DNA of 39,312 bases from Butyrivibrio fibrisolvens 16/4 (GCA_000209815.1 FP929036.1:1321153-1360464); one strand, 5' to 3'; shown: positions 15,186 to 23,253, numbered from the stretch's first letter. Program-made: numbers and translations. The notes: generated by a model not told the origin, from the sequence alone.

Positions 15186-15242
15186 AATGTGGATAACTTT
15201 CTAATTGTGCATGCTAAAAATAGAAAGTTATCCACATTTTTT
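15186..15242 (+). terminator. long perfect hairpin terminator containing two DnaA-box sequences
   Basis: AATGTGGATAACTTTCTA (15186-15203) is the exact inverse of TAGAAAGTTATCCACATT (15221-15238), with a 17-base loop and a T run. It ends the yitT unit. Both arms contain a consensus DnaA box (TGTGGATAA at 15188-15196, TTATCCACA at 15228-15236). Confidence 0.85.
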
Positions 15243-15322
15243 ATTAATAGCATGGTTTTCAAGAAGAAACGAAATAAAAATGCAGGAATACTTGCAGAGA
15301 TTTTTTTGCAATAAAAACCTTG

Positions 15323-15374
15323 GAAAACTTTGTTTAGATACTAGAAAAAACTAGGCTTTTATGATAAAGTTTTC
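15323..15374. other. nested inverted repeat upstream of the mgtE leader ORF
   Basis: GAAAACTTT (15323-15331) is the exact inverse of AAAGTTTTC (15366-15374). Inside it CTAG-AAAAAA-CTAG (15341-15354) forms a second, smaller inverted repeat. It lies in the 180-base gap between the yitT terminator and the leader ORF, where the promoter must also be. It could be an operator pair or part of the leader RNA. Confidence 0.4.
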
Positions 15375-15411
15375 TTGGAAATTCTTAAATGTATTCAATT
15401 AAAACGAAAGG

Positions 15412-15540
15412 AGAGCAGCTATGGATAAATCCGACAGTCACGGGCGATTATGTAACTTATATACAGCTGCTCTTTTAATTTTCTAATCGGGCAGTTCCCT
15501 TGTGTTGTTTAATGCAAACTACATAATCAGTGACTTTTTT
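15412..15540 (+). promoter_or_regulatory. mgtE leader: competing RNA stems and intrinsic terminator (putative attenuator)
   Basis: Three mutually exclusive pairings are visible. (1) AGAGCAGCT (15412-15420) with AGCTGCTCT (15465-15473), 9 perfect base pairs, which would hide the leader-ORF start. (2) CGATTA (15445-15450) with TAATCG (15484-15489), which includes the ORF stop codon. (3) AGTCAC plus GATTATGTA (15436-15454) with TACATAATC plus GTGACT (15520-15535), a 15-bp stem with one internal loop, followed by six T, a large intrinsic terminator 24 bases before mgtE. Stem 3 competes with stem 2 directly, and its left arm lies inside the leader ORF. The sequence does not match the M-box Mg2+ riboswitch core as I know it. 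Confidence 0.65.
15421..15486 (+). CDS. 21-residue leader peptide ORF upstream of mgtE
   Basis: AAAGGAG (15407-15413) sits seven bases before ATG 15421, a better ribosome binding site than that of mgtE itself. The ORF begins MDKSDSHGRLCNLYTA and ends in a hydrophobic ALLIF before TAA at 15484-15486. Its codons 6-12 form the left arm of the terminator at 15436-15540. Its codons 15-18 are the inverse of the region just upstream of its own start. This placement argues for a regulatory leader peptide whose translation controls mgtE rather than a functional product. No family is known to me for the peptide. Confidence 0.6.
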   Translation: MDKSDSHGRLCNLYTAALLIF

Positions 15541-15563
15541 ATTCCTATAGTTCAGGTGAAACT

Positions 15564-16952
15564 ATGGAAAACAAAGATCTTTTAGAAGATAGCAAGACTC
15601 AGGAGATTGTTGACTTGCTACGTTCTGACATGGGTGCAGAACAGTTGATTGAGGCCCTGGATGATTATCATGAAAATGATATTGCTGAGGCCTATGAAGC
15701 ACTGGATACAGAGGATCGTCAGAGACTCTTTGGCATCTTAGGTGCAGAATTACTTTCAGAAATCTTCCCTTATATTGAGGACGTAGGTGAATACTTAACT
15801 GAGATTACACCAGAGCAGGCGGCTGATGTCTTAGAGAACATGGATGCCGATGATGCGGTTGATGCTTTGGAAGATATCGAAGACGAGGAGCAGAGAGAAA
15901 AGCTCATCGAATTGATGGATGAGGATGCTTCCGCTGATGTACGACTGATCAATTCCTACGATGAAGACGAAATCGGTAGCATGATGACTACTAATTTCAT
16001 TGTCATCCAGGAGAACTTTTCAGTAAAGCAGGCTATGCGCTCCCTTATTTCACAGTCCCAGGACAATGATAATATCAATACTATCTACGTAGTGGATGAA
16101 AATAACAAATACTGCGGTGCTATCGAGCTTCGCGATTTAATTTTGGCCAGAGCCGATACACCTTTAGAGGAAATCATCAGTCACAGCTATCCAAGTGTTC
16201 CTGCGGATGCAGTGATTTCTGATACTATCGAAATGTTAAAGGATTATGCGGAGGATTCTATTCCTGTCCTTAATCCAAATGATGAAATAATTGGTGTAAT
16301 CACAGCTCAGGATATCATCGAGGCCGTTGATGATGAGATGGGTGAAGACTATGCTAAGTTAGCTGGTTTGACTGCAGAGGAGGATTTAAATGAATCCCTT
16401 CCAGAAAGTATTAAGAAACGTATTCCTTGGCTTCTTCTGCTTCTTGGATTAGGGCTTGTTACCAGCTCTGTTATCGGTATTTTCGAAGCAGTAGTTGCTT
16501 CTGTTGCAGTTGTTGTTGTATTCCAGTCGCTTATTCTTGATATGGCAGGAAACGTTGGTACACAGTCACTGGCTGTTACCATCCGCGTACTTATGGATGA
16601 GGAGATTTCTGGATTAGAAAAGGCCAAATTCGTTCTCAAGGAAATGCGAGTTGGCGGTACTAATGGATTGATTTTGGGATTGCTTGCATTTGTATTTGTA
16701 GCTTTATATCTACATGGATTAAAGGGCTACGCATGGTATGCAGCATTTAGTGTATCTGGTATTGTTGGTTTTTCACTTTTTGTGGCTATGATTGTTTCCA
16801 GCTTTATCGGTACCATCATTCCTATCTTTTTCCACAAGATTAAGGTGGATCCAGCCGTTGCATCTGGTCCACTTATCACTACAGTAAACGACCTTGTAGC
16901 TGTTGTTACATACTACGGATTGGCAGGATTGCTTCTGGTAGGACGTTTATAA
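15564..16952 (+). CDS. mgtE: magnesium transporter MgtE
   Basis: The 462-residue protein has the MgtE order. An acidic N-terminal superhelical domain (about 1-135, with ITPEQAADVLENMDADDAVD repeats) is followed by two CBS domains (about 136-262, MMTTNFIVIQENFSVKQAMR and VPADAVISDTIEMLKDYAED). A linker helix leads to five C-terminal membrane helices from about residue 287 (IPWLLLLLGLGLVTSSVIGI, ILDMAGNVGTQSLAVTIRVL). The conserved pore stretch AGNVGTQ is present. It is a Mg2+ channel that closes when cytosolic Mg2+ binds the soluble domains. AGGTGA precedes the ATG. Expression is probably set by the leader at 15412-15540. Confidence 0.95.
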   Translation: MENKDLLEDSKTQEIVDLLRSDMGAEQLIEALDDYHENDIAEAYEALDTEDRQRLFGILGAELLSEIFPYIEDVGEYLTEITPEQAADVLENMDADDAVDALEDIEDEEQREKLIELMDEDASADVRLINSYDEDEIGSMMTTNFIVIQENFSVKQAMRSLISQSQDNDNINTIYVVDENNKYCGAIELRDLILARADTPLEEIISHSYPSVPADAVISDTIEMLKDYAEDSIPVLNPNDEIIGVITAQDIIEAVDDEMGEDYAKLAGLTAEEDLNESLPESIKKRIPWLLLLLGLGLVTSSVIGIFEAVVASVAVVVVFQSLILDMAGNVGTQSLAVTIRVLMDEEISGLEKAKFVLKEMRVGGTNGLILGLLAFVFVALYLHGLKGYAWYAAFSVSGIVGFSLFVAMIVSSFIGTIIPIFFHKIKVDPAVASGPLITTVNDLVAVVTYYGLAGLLLVGRL

Positions 16953-16966
16953 AATATGAAATTTTT

Positions 16967-17014
16967 AAGCCCTCTATATTGTTATTCAATATAACAATAT
17001 AGAGGGCTTTTTTT
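16967..17014 (+). terminator. strong intrinsic terminator after mgtE
   Basis: AAGCCCTCTATATTGTTAT and ATAACAATATAGAGGGCTT make a perfect 19-bp stem with a small loop, then TTTTTT. Confidence 0.92.
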
Positions 17015-17134
17015 CACACAATATACATAAAAAACAACAAAATGTTGTAGAACTTAGGAGGCAAATAGGATAAAATTTAAGTATAAAAACTAACTGCTGT
17101 GCAAAGTTTCTTATTAAGTATAGCAGCTCTAGTG

Positions 17135-17165
17135 CACTTCCTCTTACTAGTAACACTAGGAAGTG
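17135..17165 (+). other. hairpin in the 5' region of the PIN-PhoH gene
   Basis: CACTTCCT (17135-17142) pairs with AGGAAGTG (17158-17165) about 15 bases before the AAGGAG ribosome binding site, with no T run after it. A smaller CTGCT/AGCAG pairing lies just upstream (about 17092-17126). Possibly an mRNA-stabilising or regulatory element. Confidence 0.4.
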
Positions 17166-17196
17166 GAAAATTTAATAGGTAAGGAGTGTGGTCCCT

Positions 17197-18480
17197 ATGA
17201 AGAAAAACTACGTCCTAGACACGAATATTCTGATCCATTGTCCTTCTGCATTATTTGGTTTTGATGACAATAACGTAATCATCACAACCACTACGCTTCA
17301 GGAGCTTGATTCCAAGAAGACGGCCTATGCAGAGGTGGGCTATGGTGCCAGAGAATCTATCAGGAACATCGAGTCCATAGAAGGAGATTATGCAGCGGGG
17401 GTCCAGATGCCTAACGGTGGTACCTTTAAAATCGCCAAAGAATCTGAATTTGAAAAGCTGGTTCCAGCAGAGTTTACGCTAGACAGACCTGACAATAGAA
17501 TAATCAATGGGGTTTTGGCAATTGCAAAAATGTCAGACCTTGAAACTATACTAGTTACAAATGATATTTCCATGAGAATCAACGCAACAATGTGTGGCTG
17601 TGTGGTACAGGGCTACCACAATGAAATGATTCTCGATAACGAAAATTACACAGGACGAAGAGATATCGCTCCAGAGGATATAGAGAGTCCATTTAATAAG
17701 GGATTTATTGAAAACGAATTTGGTATTTGTAGAGACGGAAGTAATTCAGCATTATATACATTCAAGGAAGATGGATGGCATCTTTTGAAGGATCGGGATT
17801 ATTACACTCCATACTGTCAGCCTAGAAACGTGGGCCAAAGATTTGCACTATATGCACTTCTTGCTCATCCAGAGGATTTGCCGCTTGTAATCCTAAAGGG
17901 TAGCGCTGGTACAGCGAAGACCTTCCTTTCGCTGGCGGCTGGTCTTCAGGGATATTATCACAATGGCTATGACAGAATAATGATTACCCGAAGCAATACT
18001 CTTTCTGATAATGATTTGGGATTTTTGCCAGGTGATTTGGAAGAGAAGATGACTCCTCTTATTGCACCATTTATGGATAACCTGCAGGTACTTTTGAAGG
18101 GGCAGAACGAGGAGAAGGAACAGGTGAAGCTGCAAATCGAGGATATGTTTGAGACCGGTATCATCGAGATTTGTTCCCTTGCTTATATGCGAGGCCGTTC
18201 TCTTGTTAATTCCTTCATTATAGTAGATGAAGCTCAAAACTGTACAATCGGACAGATTCTTGAAATCATCACTAGAGCAGGCAAAGGTTCAAAGGTTGTT
18301 CTTCTGGGCGACCCAGATCAGATAGATTCTCCAAAACTGGATAGAAAGAACAATGGACTTTCTTTTGCAGCTGAGAGAATGAAGGGCTCAAAGCTTTGTG
18401 CACAGATTACTTTTGATGAAAGTGAGACAGTAAGAAGTCCACTTGCTGCAGAAGGTGCAAAGCGATTAGTTATTAAATAG
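17197..18480 (+). CDS. PIN domain - PhoH family ATPase (PhoH2/YlaK-type)
   Basis: The 427-residue protein joins an N-terminal PIN nuclease domain (YVLDTNILIH with D8, LVTNDISMR with D122) to a PhoH ATPase/helicase domain (Walker A GSAGTAKT at about 235-242, Walker B SFIIVDEAQNC, then LLGDPDQID). PhoH2 proteins are RNA helicases with RNase activity. The Walker A has Ala in place of the second Gly (GxxxxGK[ST] becomes GxxxxAKT). The catalytic Lys is kept. The ATG at 17197 follows AAGGAG (17181-17186) by ten bases. A GTG at 17188 lies too close to that site. It is a single gene between terminators at 16967 and 18519. Confidence 0.92.
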   Translation: MKKNYVLDTNILIHCPSALFGFDDNNVIITTTTLQELDSKKTAYAEVGYGARESIRNIESIEGDYAAGVQMPNGGTFKIAKESEFEKLVPAEFTLDRPDNRIINGVLAIAKMSDLETILVTNDISMRINATMCGCVVQGYHNEMILDNENYTGRRDIAPEDIESPFNKGFIENEFGICRDGSNSALYTFKEDGWHLLKDRDYYTPYCQPRNVGQRFALYALLAHPEDLPLVILKGSAGTAKTFLSLAAGLQGYYHNGYDRIMITRSNTLSDNDLGFLPGDLEEKMTPLIAPFMDNLQVLLKGQNEEKEQVKLQIEDMFETGIIEICSLAYMRGRSLVNSFIIVDEAQNCTIGQILEIITRAGKGSKVVLLGDPDQIDSPKLDRKNNGLSFAAERMKGSKLCAQITFDESETVRSPLAAEGAKRLVIK

Positions 18481-18518
18481 TGTTTTCTCTATGTTTATTT
18501 TATAAAAATCCTCCTTTT

Positions 18519-18550
18519 GGGCTCAGGGTGGCTCCCTGGGCCCTATTTTT
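18519..18550 (+). terminator. intrinsic terminator after PIN-PhoH
   Basis: GGGCTCAGGG and CCCTGGGCCC form a 10-bp stem with one wobble and a five-base loop, then TATTTTT. Confidence 0.88.
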
Positions 18551-18596
18551 GTAATTTTAAGAATCTTAAAGAATTCTAAAATCGACACTGTACTAC

Positions 18597-18624
18597 TTGA
18601 AACAGTACTGGATATGTGTATACT
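18597..18624 (+). promoter_or_regulatory. candidate promoter of the DUF3298 lipoprotein gene
   Basis: TTGAAA (18597-18602), 16 bases, TATACT (18619-18624), about 40 bases before the ATG. An eight-base palindrome CAGTACTG sits in the spacer. Confidence 0.55.
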
Positions 18625-18665
18625 CAGTTTTTAGGTGGGAATGATAAAAATTTGGAGGTAATTTA

Positions 18666-19961
18666 ATGAAGAAAAAAATCGCACTTATGTTAGCTTGTTT
18701 GATGGCTAGTACAGCTTTATTTGCCTGCGGTCCAAAGGAAAAAGAGGCAAATAATCAGGCAGAAAAAGAAACCGCTGTAGTTGCAGAGGATACTATTGAA
18801 GAGGCTGCGGTCGAAAAGCAGGCAGGCACAGCACCTACATATGCAATCACTTCTGTCACAGCAGATGGATACGAATTTTACGCAGGTTTTCAAGAGTGCA
18901 TCCAGATTACAGATTCGGATCACGAGGAGTTGAAGAAGTCCTTAGAAGAGTTCTTTAATGGAATGGTTTCTAATTTTAATGAAGGAATTGACGCGTTAAA
19001 TGAAGAGGCTAAGGGAATCAATAAGGATCAGAAAGAATATGCTGAAGAGCAGGGGCTTGAATATGAGCCAATAAAATATATAGATAACAATTCAGTAAAC
19101 GTCGTAAGAGCAGACGATAAGATTATCAGCTTTACTGTTGCTTCCTATATGGATAGGGGTGGAGCTCACGGATCAACAGTTTATTCCGGCTACACATTCG
19201 ATGTTAACACAGGTAAGCAGCTTACTTTGGAAAACTTTGGCGACAAGGACAAAATCGTGGAAGTATCAAAGGCATACATTCTTAGCATAATTGAGGAATC
19301 TGATGATTCAGCTAAGGAAATGCTCTACAATGATGAGGTGACATCATACAAGTCAGCAATTGACGAGACTTTTTCTAATGGCTACACACCAGAGTATGTA
19401 ATTGACAATCGTGGAATCAGATTTTATTTCCAGCCATACGATATCGCTCCATATGCAGCTGGGCTCATTAGCTTCAACGTTCCATTTTATGCAATAGATG
19501 GATTTAATGAAGAATATATTCCAGTAGATGAGTTTTACACATTCCAGCTTTCAGCTTTAGGATTGATTGACAAAATTGATGTGGATAATGATGGCGAGCT
19601 TGATACAGTTAGTGTTACTAATGAATTAACTGATGAAGGCGGAGATGGTTTATATCATGTCAATGTAAAAGACAAGAGCGTTAAGCAGATTACATCAGAC
19701 TACGCTAATATTTCAGCTTCCTATGTACACTCAAAGGAAGGCAATTTCATCATAGTTGAGTGCTATGGTAAGTCCGTTACTGCTTACGAGGTTTCAAATG
19801 GCATTAAAGAAGTTGGAACTATAGAGTTAGATGATGAAACAAAAACTATCAAAGAAATCAAGGATGGAGAGTTAGTAATAGCTACAGCTACTTATGAGGA
19901 TGAAAATATAAAGTGGGGCGAGGCTGAAACTCATACATTCACAAAGAACAGTTTTAATTAG
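18666..19961 (+). CDS. lipoprotein with DUF3298 (RsiV/PdaC-like) domain
   Basis: The 431-residue protein has a lipoprotein signal peptide (MKKKIALMLACLMASTALFA, lipid-attached Cys at 21) and a Glu-rich linker. A DUF4163/DUF3298-type region follows (about residues 60-285, including VASYMDRGGAHGSTVYSGYT, LTLENFGDKDK and VPFYAIDGF). The C-terminal part contains DVDNDGELDTVSV, a calcium-binding EF-hand-like loop as in dockerin or FG-GAP type repeats. It is anchored on the outer face of the membrane. Related domains occur in anti-sigma factors and cell-wall deacetylases, but no catalytic domain is seen. GGAGG lies eight bases before the ATG. Single-gene unit. Confidence 0.82.
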   Translation: MKKKIALMLACLMASTALFACGPKEKEANNQAEKETAVVAEDTIEEAAVEKQAGTAPTYAITSVTADGYEFYAGFQECIQITDSDHEELKKSLEEFFNGMVSNFNEGIDALNEEAKGINKDQKEYAEEQGLEYEPIKYIDNNSVNVVRADDKIISFTVASYMDRGGAHGSTVYSGYTFDVNTGKQLTLENFGDKDKIVEVSKAYILSIIEESDDSAKEMLYNDEVTSYKSAIDETFSNGYTPEYVIDNRGIRFYFQPYDIAPYAAGLISFNVPFYAIDGFNEEYIPVDEFYTFQLSALGLIDKIDVDNDGELDTVSVTNELTDEGGDGLYHVNVKDKSVKQITSDYANISASYVHSKEGNFIIVECYGKSVTAYEVSNGIKEVGTIELDDETKTIKEIKDGELVIATATYEDENIKWGEAETHTFTKNSFN

Positions 19962-19979
19962 AAGAAAAGAAAGCATATA

Positions 19980-20012
19980 AGGTCTAGGCATTGCCCTAGG
20001 CCTTTATTTTTG
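19980..20012 (+). terminator. intrinsic terminator
   Basis: AGGTCTAGG and CCTAGGCCT pair with one wobble around a six-base loop, followed by TTATTTTTG. Confidence 0.82.
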
Positions 20013-20097
20013 TTATAGTTAGAAGTTGAAAAAATGTTTATATTTGGCTCCTTCCAGCAGAATAATTGTGGAAGCAGCTTATAGATAAGGAGCGCAT

Positions 20098-20649
20098 ATG
20101 AGAATAGGAACAGGTTATGATGTACATAAGCTGGTAGAGGGCAGAGACCTTATAATTGGTGGCGTCAAAATCGAGCACACCCTTGGTCTTCTTGGCCATT
20201 CTGATGCGGATGTACTTTTACATGCAATAGCAGATGCTGTTCTTGGAGCAGCTGGATTAAAGGACATTGGAGCTCATTTTCCAGATACAGACCCTAAATA
20301 TAAGGGCGCTGATTCTATGAAGCTTCTAGAAGAGGTCCGTGAGCTTGTTATGGACAAGGGCTATGTGGTAGGAAACGTTGATGCTACAGTCATTGCCCAG
20401 AAACCAAAGCTTCGTCCTTACATAGAGCAGATGGAAGAAAATGTTGCCAAGTGTCTTGGCATCGATGTGGATCAGGTAAATATAAAAGCTACAACAGAAG
20501 AACATCTTGGTTTCACGGGACGCGAAGAGGGCATCAGCTCGCAGGCAGTCTGTTTGCTCTACGAGTTTTACGATGGAAGCAATGTAGTATTTGACAGCGG
20601 ACGCAGCTGCGAAACTTGCGGAGGATGCGCTAGAAATAAAGGAGAATAA
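20098..20649 (+). CDS. ispF: 2-C-methyl-D-erythritol 2,4-cyclodiphosphate synthase
   Basis: The 183-residue protein starts [12 protein letters not shown] with metal ligands D8 and H10 and has [18 protein letters not shown] with H42. It continues [18 protein letters not shown] and [15 protein letters not shown], all IspF signatures. It cyclises CDP-ME 2-phosphate in the non-mevalonate isoprenoid pathway. The family is usually near 157-160 residues. Here a tail of about 25 residues follows the domain and carries four cysteines in [14 protein letters not shown]. The stop overlaps the ATG of cysS by one base, so the two are translationally coupled. AAGGAG precedes the start. Confidence 0.95.
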   Translation: MRIGTGYDVHKLVEGRDLIIGGVKIEHTLGLLGHSDADVLLHAIADAVLGAAGLKDIGAHFPDTDPKYKGADSMKLLEEVRELVMDKGYVVGNVDATVIAQKPKLRPYIEQMEENVAKCLGIDVDQVNIKATTEEHLGFTGREEGISSQAVCLLYEFYDGSNVVFDSGRSCETCGGCARNKGE

Positions 20650-22076
20650 TGAAAATGGATTTTAAATTTTATAATACAGCAACCAGACAGGTAGAGGTTT
20701 TTAAACCAAATGAAGAGGGCAAGGTATCTATGTACACTTGCGGCCCTACAGTTTATCATTTCGCACACATCGGAAATATTCGTACATATATTATGCAGGA
20801 TGCTCTTATCAAGTCTTTAGAGTATGCAGGCTACCAGGTAAAGCGTGTTATGAACATCACTGATGTTGGACATCTTTCTTCAGACGCAGATACAGGTGAG
20901 GACAAGATGGTTGCCGGTGCAAAGCGTGAGCACAAGACAGTTATGGAGATTGCGAAGTTCTATACAGATGCTTTCTTCAAGGATTTCGATGCAGTTGGAA
21001 ACAAGCGTCCAGACGTTGTTGAGCCAGCTACAAATTGCATTCCAGAATTCATTCATATGGTAGAGGTCCTTCTTGAGAAGGGCTACGCATATGTTGCAGG
21101 TGGAAATGTATATTTCGATACCAGCAAGCTTTCAGATTACTACGTATTCTCATCATCAGTTGAGAAGGAAGCCCTCGAGGTTGGCGTTCGTGATGATGTA
21201 GAAGAAGATACAAATAAAAAGAATAAGACAGACTTCGTTCTTTGGTTTACAAAGTCAAAGTTCGAGGATCAGGCTCTTAAATGGGACAGCCCTTGGGGTG
21301 TTGGTTATCCAGGATGGCACATTGAGTGCTCTTGCATTTCAATGAAGCACCTTGGTGAGTATATGGATATTCACTGTGGCGGTGTTGATAACATCTTCCC
21401 ACATCATACTAACGAGGTGGCTCAGTCAGAGGCATACCTTGGTCACAAGTGGTGCAACTACTGGTTCCACAGCAATCACCTTAATGACCAGTCAGGAAAG
21501 ATGTCAAAGTCAAAGGGCGCTATTCTTACAGTATCTGTTCTTCAGGAAAAGGGCTACGATCCACTTGTTTACAGATTCTTCTGCTTGCAGTCACACTACC
21601 GTAAGCCACTTGTATTCTCTTGGGATAATCTTGACAACACAGTTACAGCTTACAATAAGCTGGTTAAGCGTGTTTCAGAGCTTAAGGCTGAGGGTGCAGT
21701 TGACGAGGCTGTGAAGTCGGAGTTTGAGGAGAAGTTCTGCGAGGCAGTTTCAAATGACCTTAATACATCTATGGCTATCACAATTCTTTATGATGCATTA
21801 AAGGCTGATACTAGTGATGCAACAAAGCTTGCACTTGTAGAGAGCTTTGATAAGGTGCTTTCTCTTGATCTTATTGGTCATGCAAAGGCCCTTGGCGAGG
21901 CTGGAAGCAGTGTTGATGCAGAGCTTGAGGCATATATTAACGATGCAATCGCTCGTCGTGCAGAGGCTAAGAAGGCAAAGGATTTTGCTACAGCAGATGC
22001 AATTCGTGATGAGCTTTTGGCAAAGGGTGTTGAGATTAAAGATACTCGTGAAGGAGTAGTATGGCATTTGGTTTAA
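20649..22076 (+). CDS. cysS: cysteinyl-tRNA synthetase
   Basis: The 475-residue protein is a class I synthetase: YTCGPTVYHFAHIGNIRTY contains zinc ligand C31 and the HIGH-type motif. GWHIECSCISMKHLG and HHTNEVAQSEA carry the further zinc ligands, and KMSKSKG lies near residue 285. It charges tRNA-Cys. Two start codons are possible, ATG 20649 (GGAG four bases upstream) and ATG 20655 (ten bases). It overlaps ispF by one base and mrnC by 16 bases, so it is the centre of a tight operon. Length is normal. Confidence 0.96.
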   Translation: MKMDFKFYNTATRQVEVFKPNEEGKVSMYTCGPTVYHFAHIGNIRTYIMQDALIKSLEYAGYQVKRVMNITDVGHLSSDADTGEDKMVAGAKREHKTVMEIAKFYTDAFFKDFDAVGNKRPDVVEPATNCIPEFIHMVEVLLEKGYAYVAGGNVYFDTSKLSDYYVFSSSVEKEALEVGVRDDVEEDTNKKNKTDFVLWFTKSKFEDQALKWDSPWGVGYPGWHIECSCISMKHLGEYMDIHCGGVDNIFPHHTNEVAQSEAYLGHKWCNYWFHSNHLNDQSGKMSKSKGAILTVSVLQEKGYDPLVYRFFCLQSHYRKPLVFSWDNLDNTVTAYNKLVKRVSELKAEGAVDEAVKSEFEEKFCEAVSNDLNTSMAITILYDALKADTSDATKLALVESFDKVLSLDLIGHAKALGEAGSSVDAELEAYINDAIARRAEAKKAKDFATADAIRDELLAKGVEIKDTREGVVWHLV

Positions 22077-22501
22077 ATGATTATTTGAACGAACAATTTA
22101 ACATTGAGCCAAAGGATATCAGGACTTATTCGCCACTGACACTTGCCTATATTGGCGATGCTATTTTTGATGTGGTGATTCGTTCTATCCTTGTAAATAA
22201 AGGTAACACTGCAGTAAACAAGCTTCACCAACGCGCCAGCTCTGTGGTGAAGGCACATACCCAGGCGGCTATGGCTACAGCTCTTATGGATAGCTTTACT
22301 GATGAAGAGGCCGACTGGTATCGTCGTGGTCGCAATTCCAAGCCACACACTAAGGCAAAGAACGCCACCACTATGGATTATTTGGAGGCCACAGGCTTTG
22401 AAGCCGTAATGGGTTACCTGTATTTGACTGGAAATATGGACCGTATATGCGAATTGATTAATTGTGGTATTAAACGTTTGGAATTAGATATATTGGAGTA
22501 A
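22061..22501 (+). CDS. mrnC: Mini-ribonuclease III
   Basis: The 146-residue protein is a stand-alone RNase III catalytic domain without dsRNA-binding domain. SPLTLAYIGDAIFDVVIRSI carries the catalytic acidic residues, and RRGRNSKPHTKAKNATTMDYLEATGFEAVMG gives the second conserved block. MrnC trims the 3' and 5' ends of 23S rRNA precursor. The start overlaps the cysS end by 16 bases and has GAAGGAG upstream within cysS. The cysS-mrnC-rlmB order is conserved in Firmicutes. Confidence 0.94.
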   Translation: MAFGLNDYLNEQFNIEPKDIRTYSPLTLAYIGDAIFDVVIRSILVNKGNTAVNKLHQRASSVVKAHTQAAMATALMDSFTDEEADWYRRGRNSKPHTKAKNATTMDYLEATGFEAVMGYLYLTGNMDRICELINCGIKRLELDILE

Positions 22502-22503
22502 AT

Positions 22504-23253
22504 ATGGAAGAAAGTAGAATTGTAGAAGGACGTAACGCAGTATTAGAAGCATTTCGTTCTGGAAAAACCATTGATCGTTTGTTTGTTTTAGAAGGCTGCA
22601 AGGATGGCCCTGTTCAGACTATCCTTCGTGAGGCTAAGAAAAGCAAAGATACAGTTATCAGCTTTGTTAAGAAGGAGCGTTTAGACCAGCTTTCAGAGAC
22701 TGGCAAGCATCAGGGGGTTATCGCATATGCAGCTAGCTATGATTACGCAGAGCTTGATGATATTTTAGCTGCAGCACGTGAAAAGGGTGAGGATCCATTC
22801 CTTATTATCCTTGATAATATCGAGGACCCACACAATCTTGGCGCTATCATTCGTACAGCAAATCAGGCAGGTGCTCACGGCGTGGTTATTCCAAAGCATC
22901 GTGCAGTAGGTCTTACAGCTACTGTTGCAAAGGCATCAGCTGGTGCAATCAATTACACCCCTGTTGCAAAGGTTACCAACATCAGCAAGACTATGGAAGA
23001 ACTTAAAGAGCAGGGTATGTGGTTCGTTTGTGCAGATATGGGCGGCACCACAATGTATGACCTTAATCTTACAGGTTCAATCGGTCTTGTTATCGGAAAT
23101 GAAGGCCATGGAGTATCCGATTTAGTAAAGAAGAATTGCGATATGATTGCCAGCATTCCAATGTACGGCGATATAGATTCCCTTAATGCATCAGTTGCCT
23201 GCGGCGTACTTGCATACGAGGTTGTTAGACAGAGAATTAATAAAAGTAAATAA
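22504..23253 (+). CDS. rlmB: 23S rRNA (guanosine-2'-O-)-methyltransferase, TrmH/RlmB family
   Basis: The 249-residue protein has an N-terminal SpoU substrate-binding domain (EGRNAVLEAFRSGKTIDRLF) and a SPOUT methyltransferase domain. The three knot motifs are NIEDPHNLGAIIRTANQAGA, GLVIGNEGHGVSDLVKKNCD and IPMYGDIDSLNASVACGVLA. It methylates a 23S rRNA guanosine, G2251 in E. coli numbering. It begins two bases after mrnC in the same operon. Confidence 0.93.
   Translation: MEESRIVEGRNAVLEAFRSGKTIDRLFVLEGCKDGPVQTILREAKKSKDTVISFVKKERLDQLSETGKHQGVIAYAASYDYAELDDILAAAREKGEDPFLIILDNIEDPHNLGAIIRTANQAGAHGVVIPKHRAVGLTATVAKASAGAINYTPVAKVTNISKTMEELKEQGMWFVCADMGGTTMYDLNLTGSIGLVIGNEGHGVSDLVKKNCDMIASIPMYGDIDSLNASVACGVLAYEVVRQRINKSK

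Noticed and set aside
15186-15242. A replication origin, from the two DnaA boxes
   Set aside because: Only two boxes, both in a terminator stem, no further box cluster, no AT-rich unwinding region with DnaA-trio pattern, and no dnaA or dnaN nearby.
15160-15563. A classical M-box or yybP-ykoY riboswitch in front of mgtE
   Set aside because: I could not find the conserved core segments of either class. The leader ORF and competing stems explain the conserved-looking parts better. An Infernal search would settle it.
20600-20660. A T-box leader in front of cysS
   Set aside because: cysS overlaps ispF by one base, leaving no room for a leader, and none of the T-box motifs is seen upstream of ispF.
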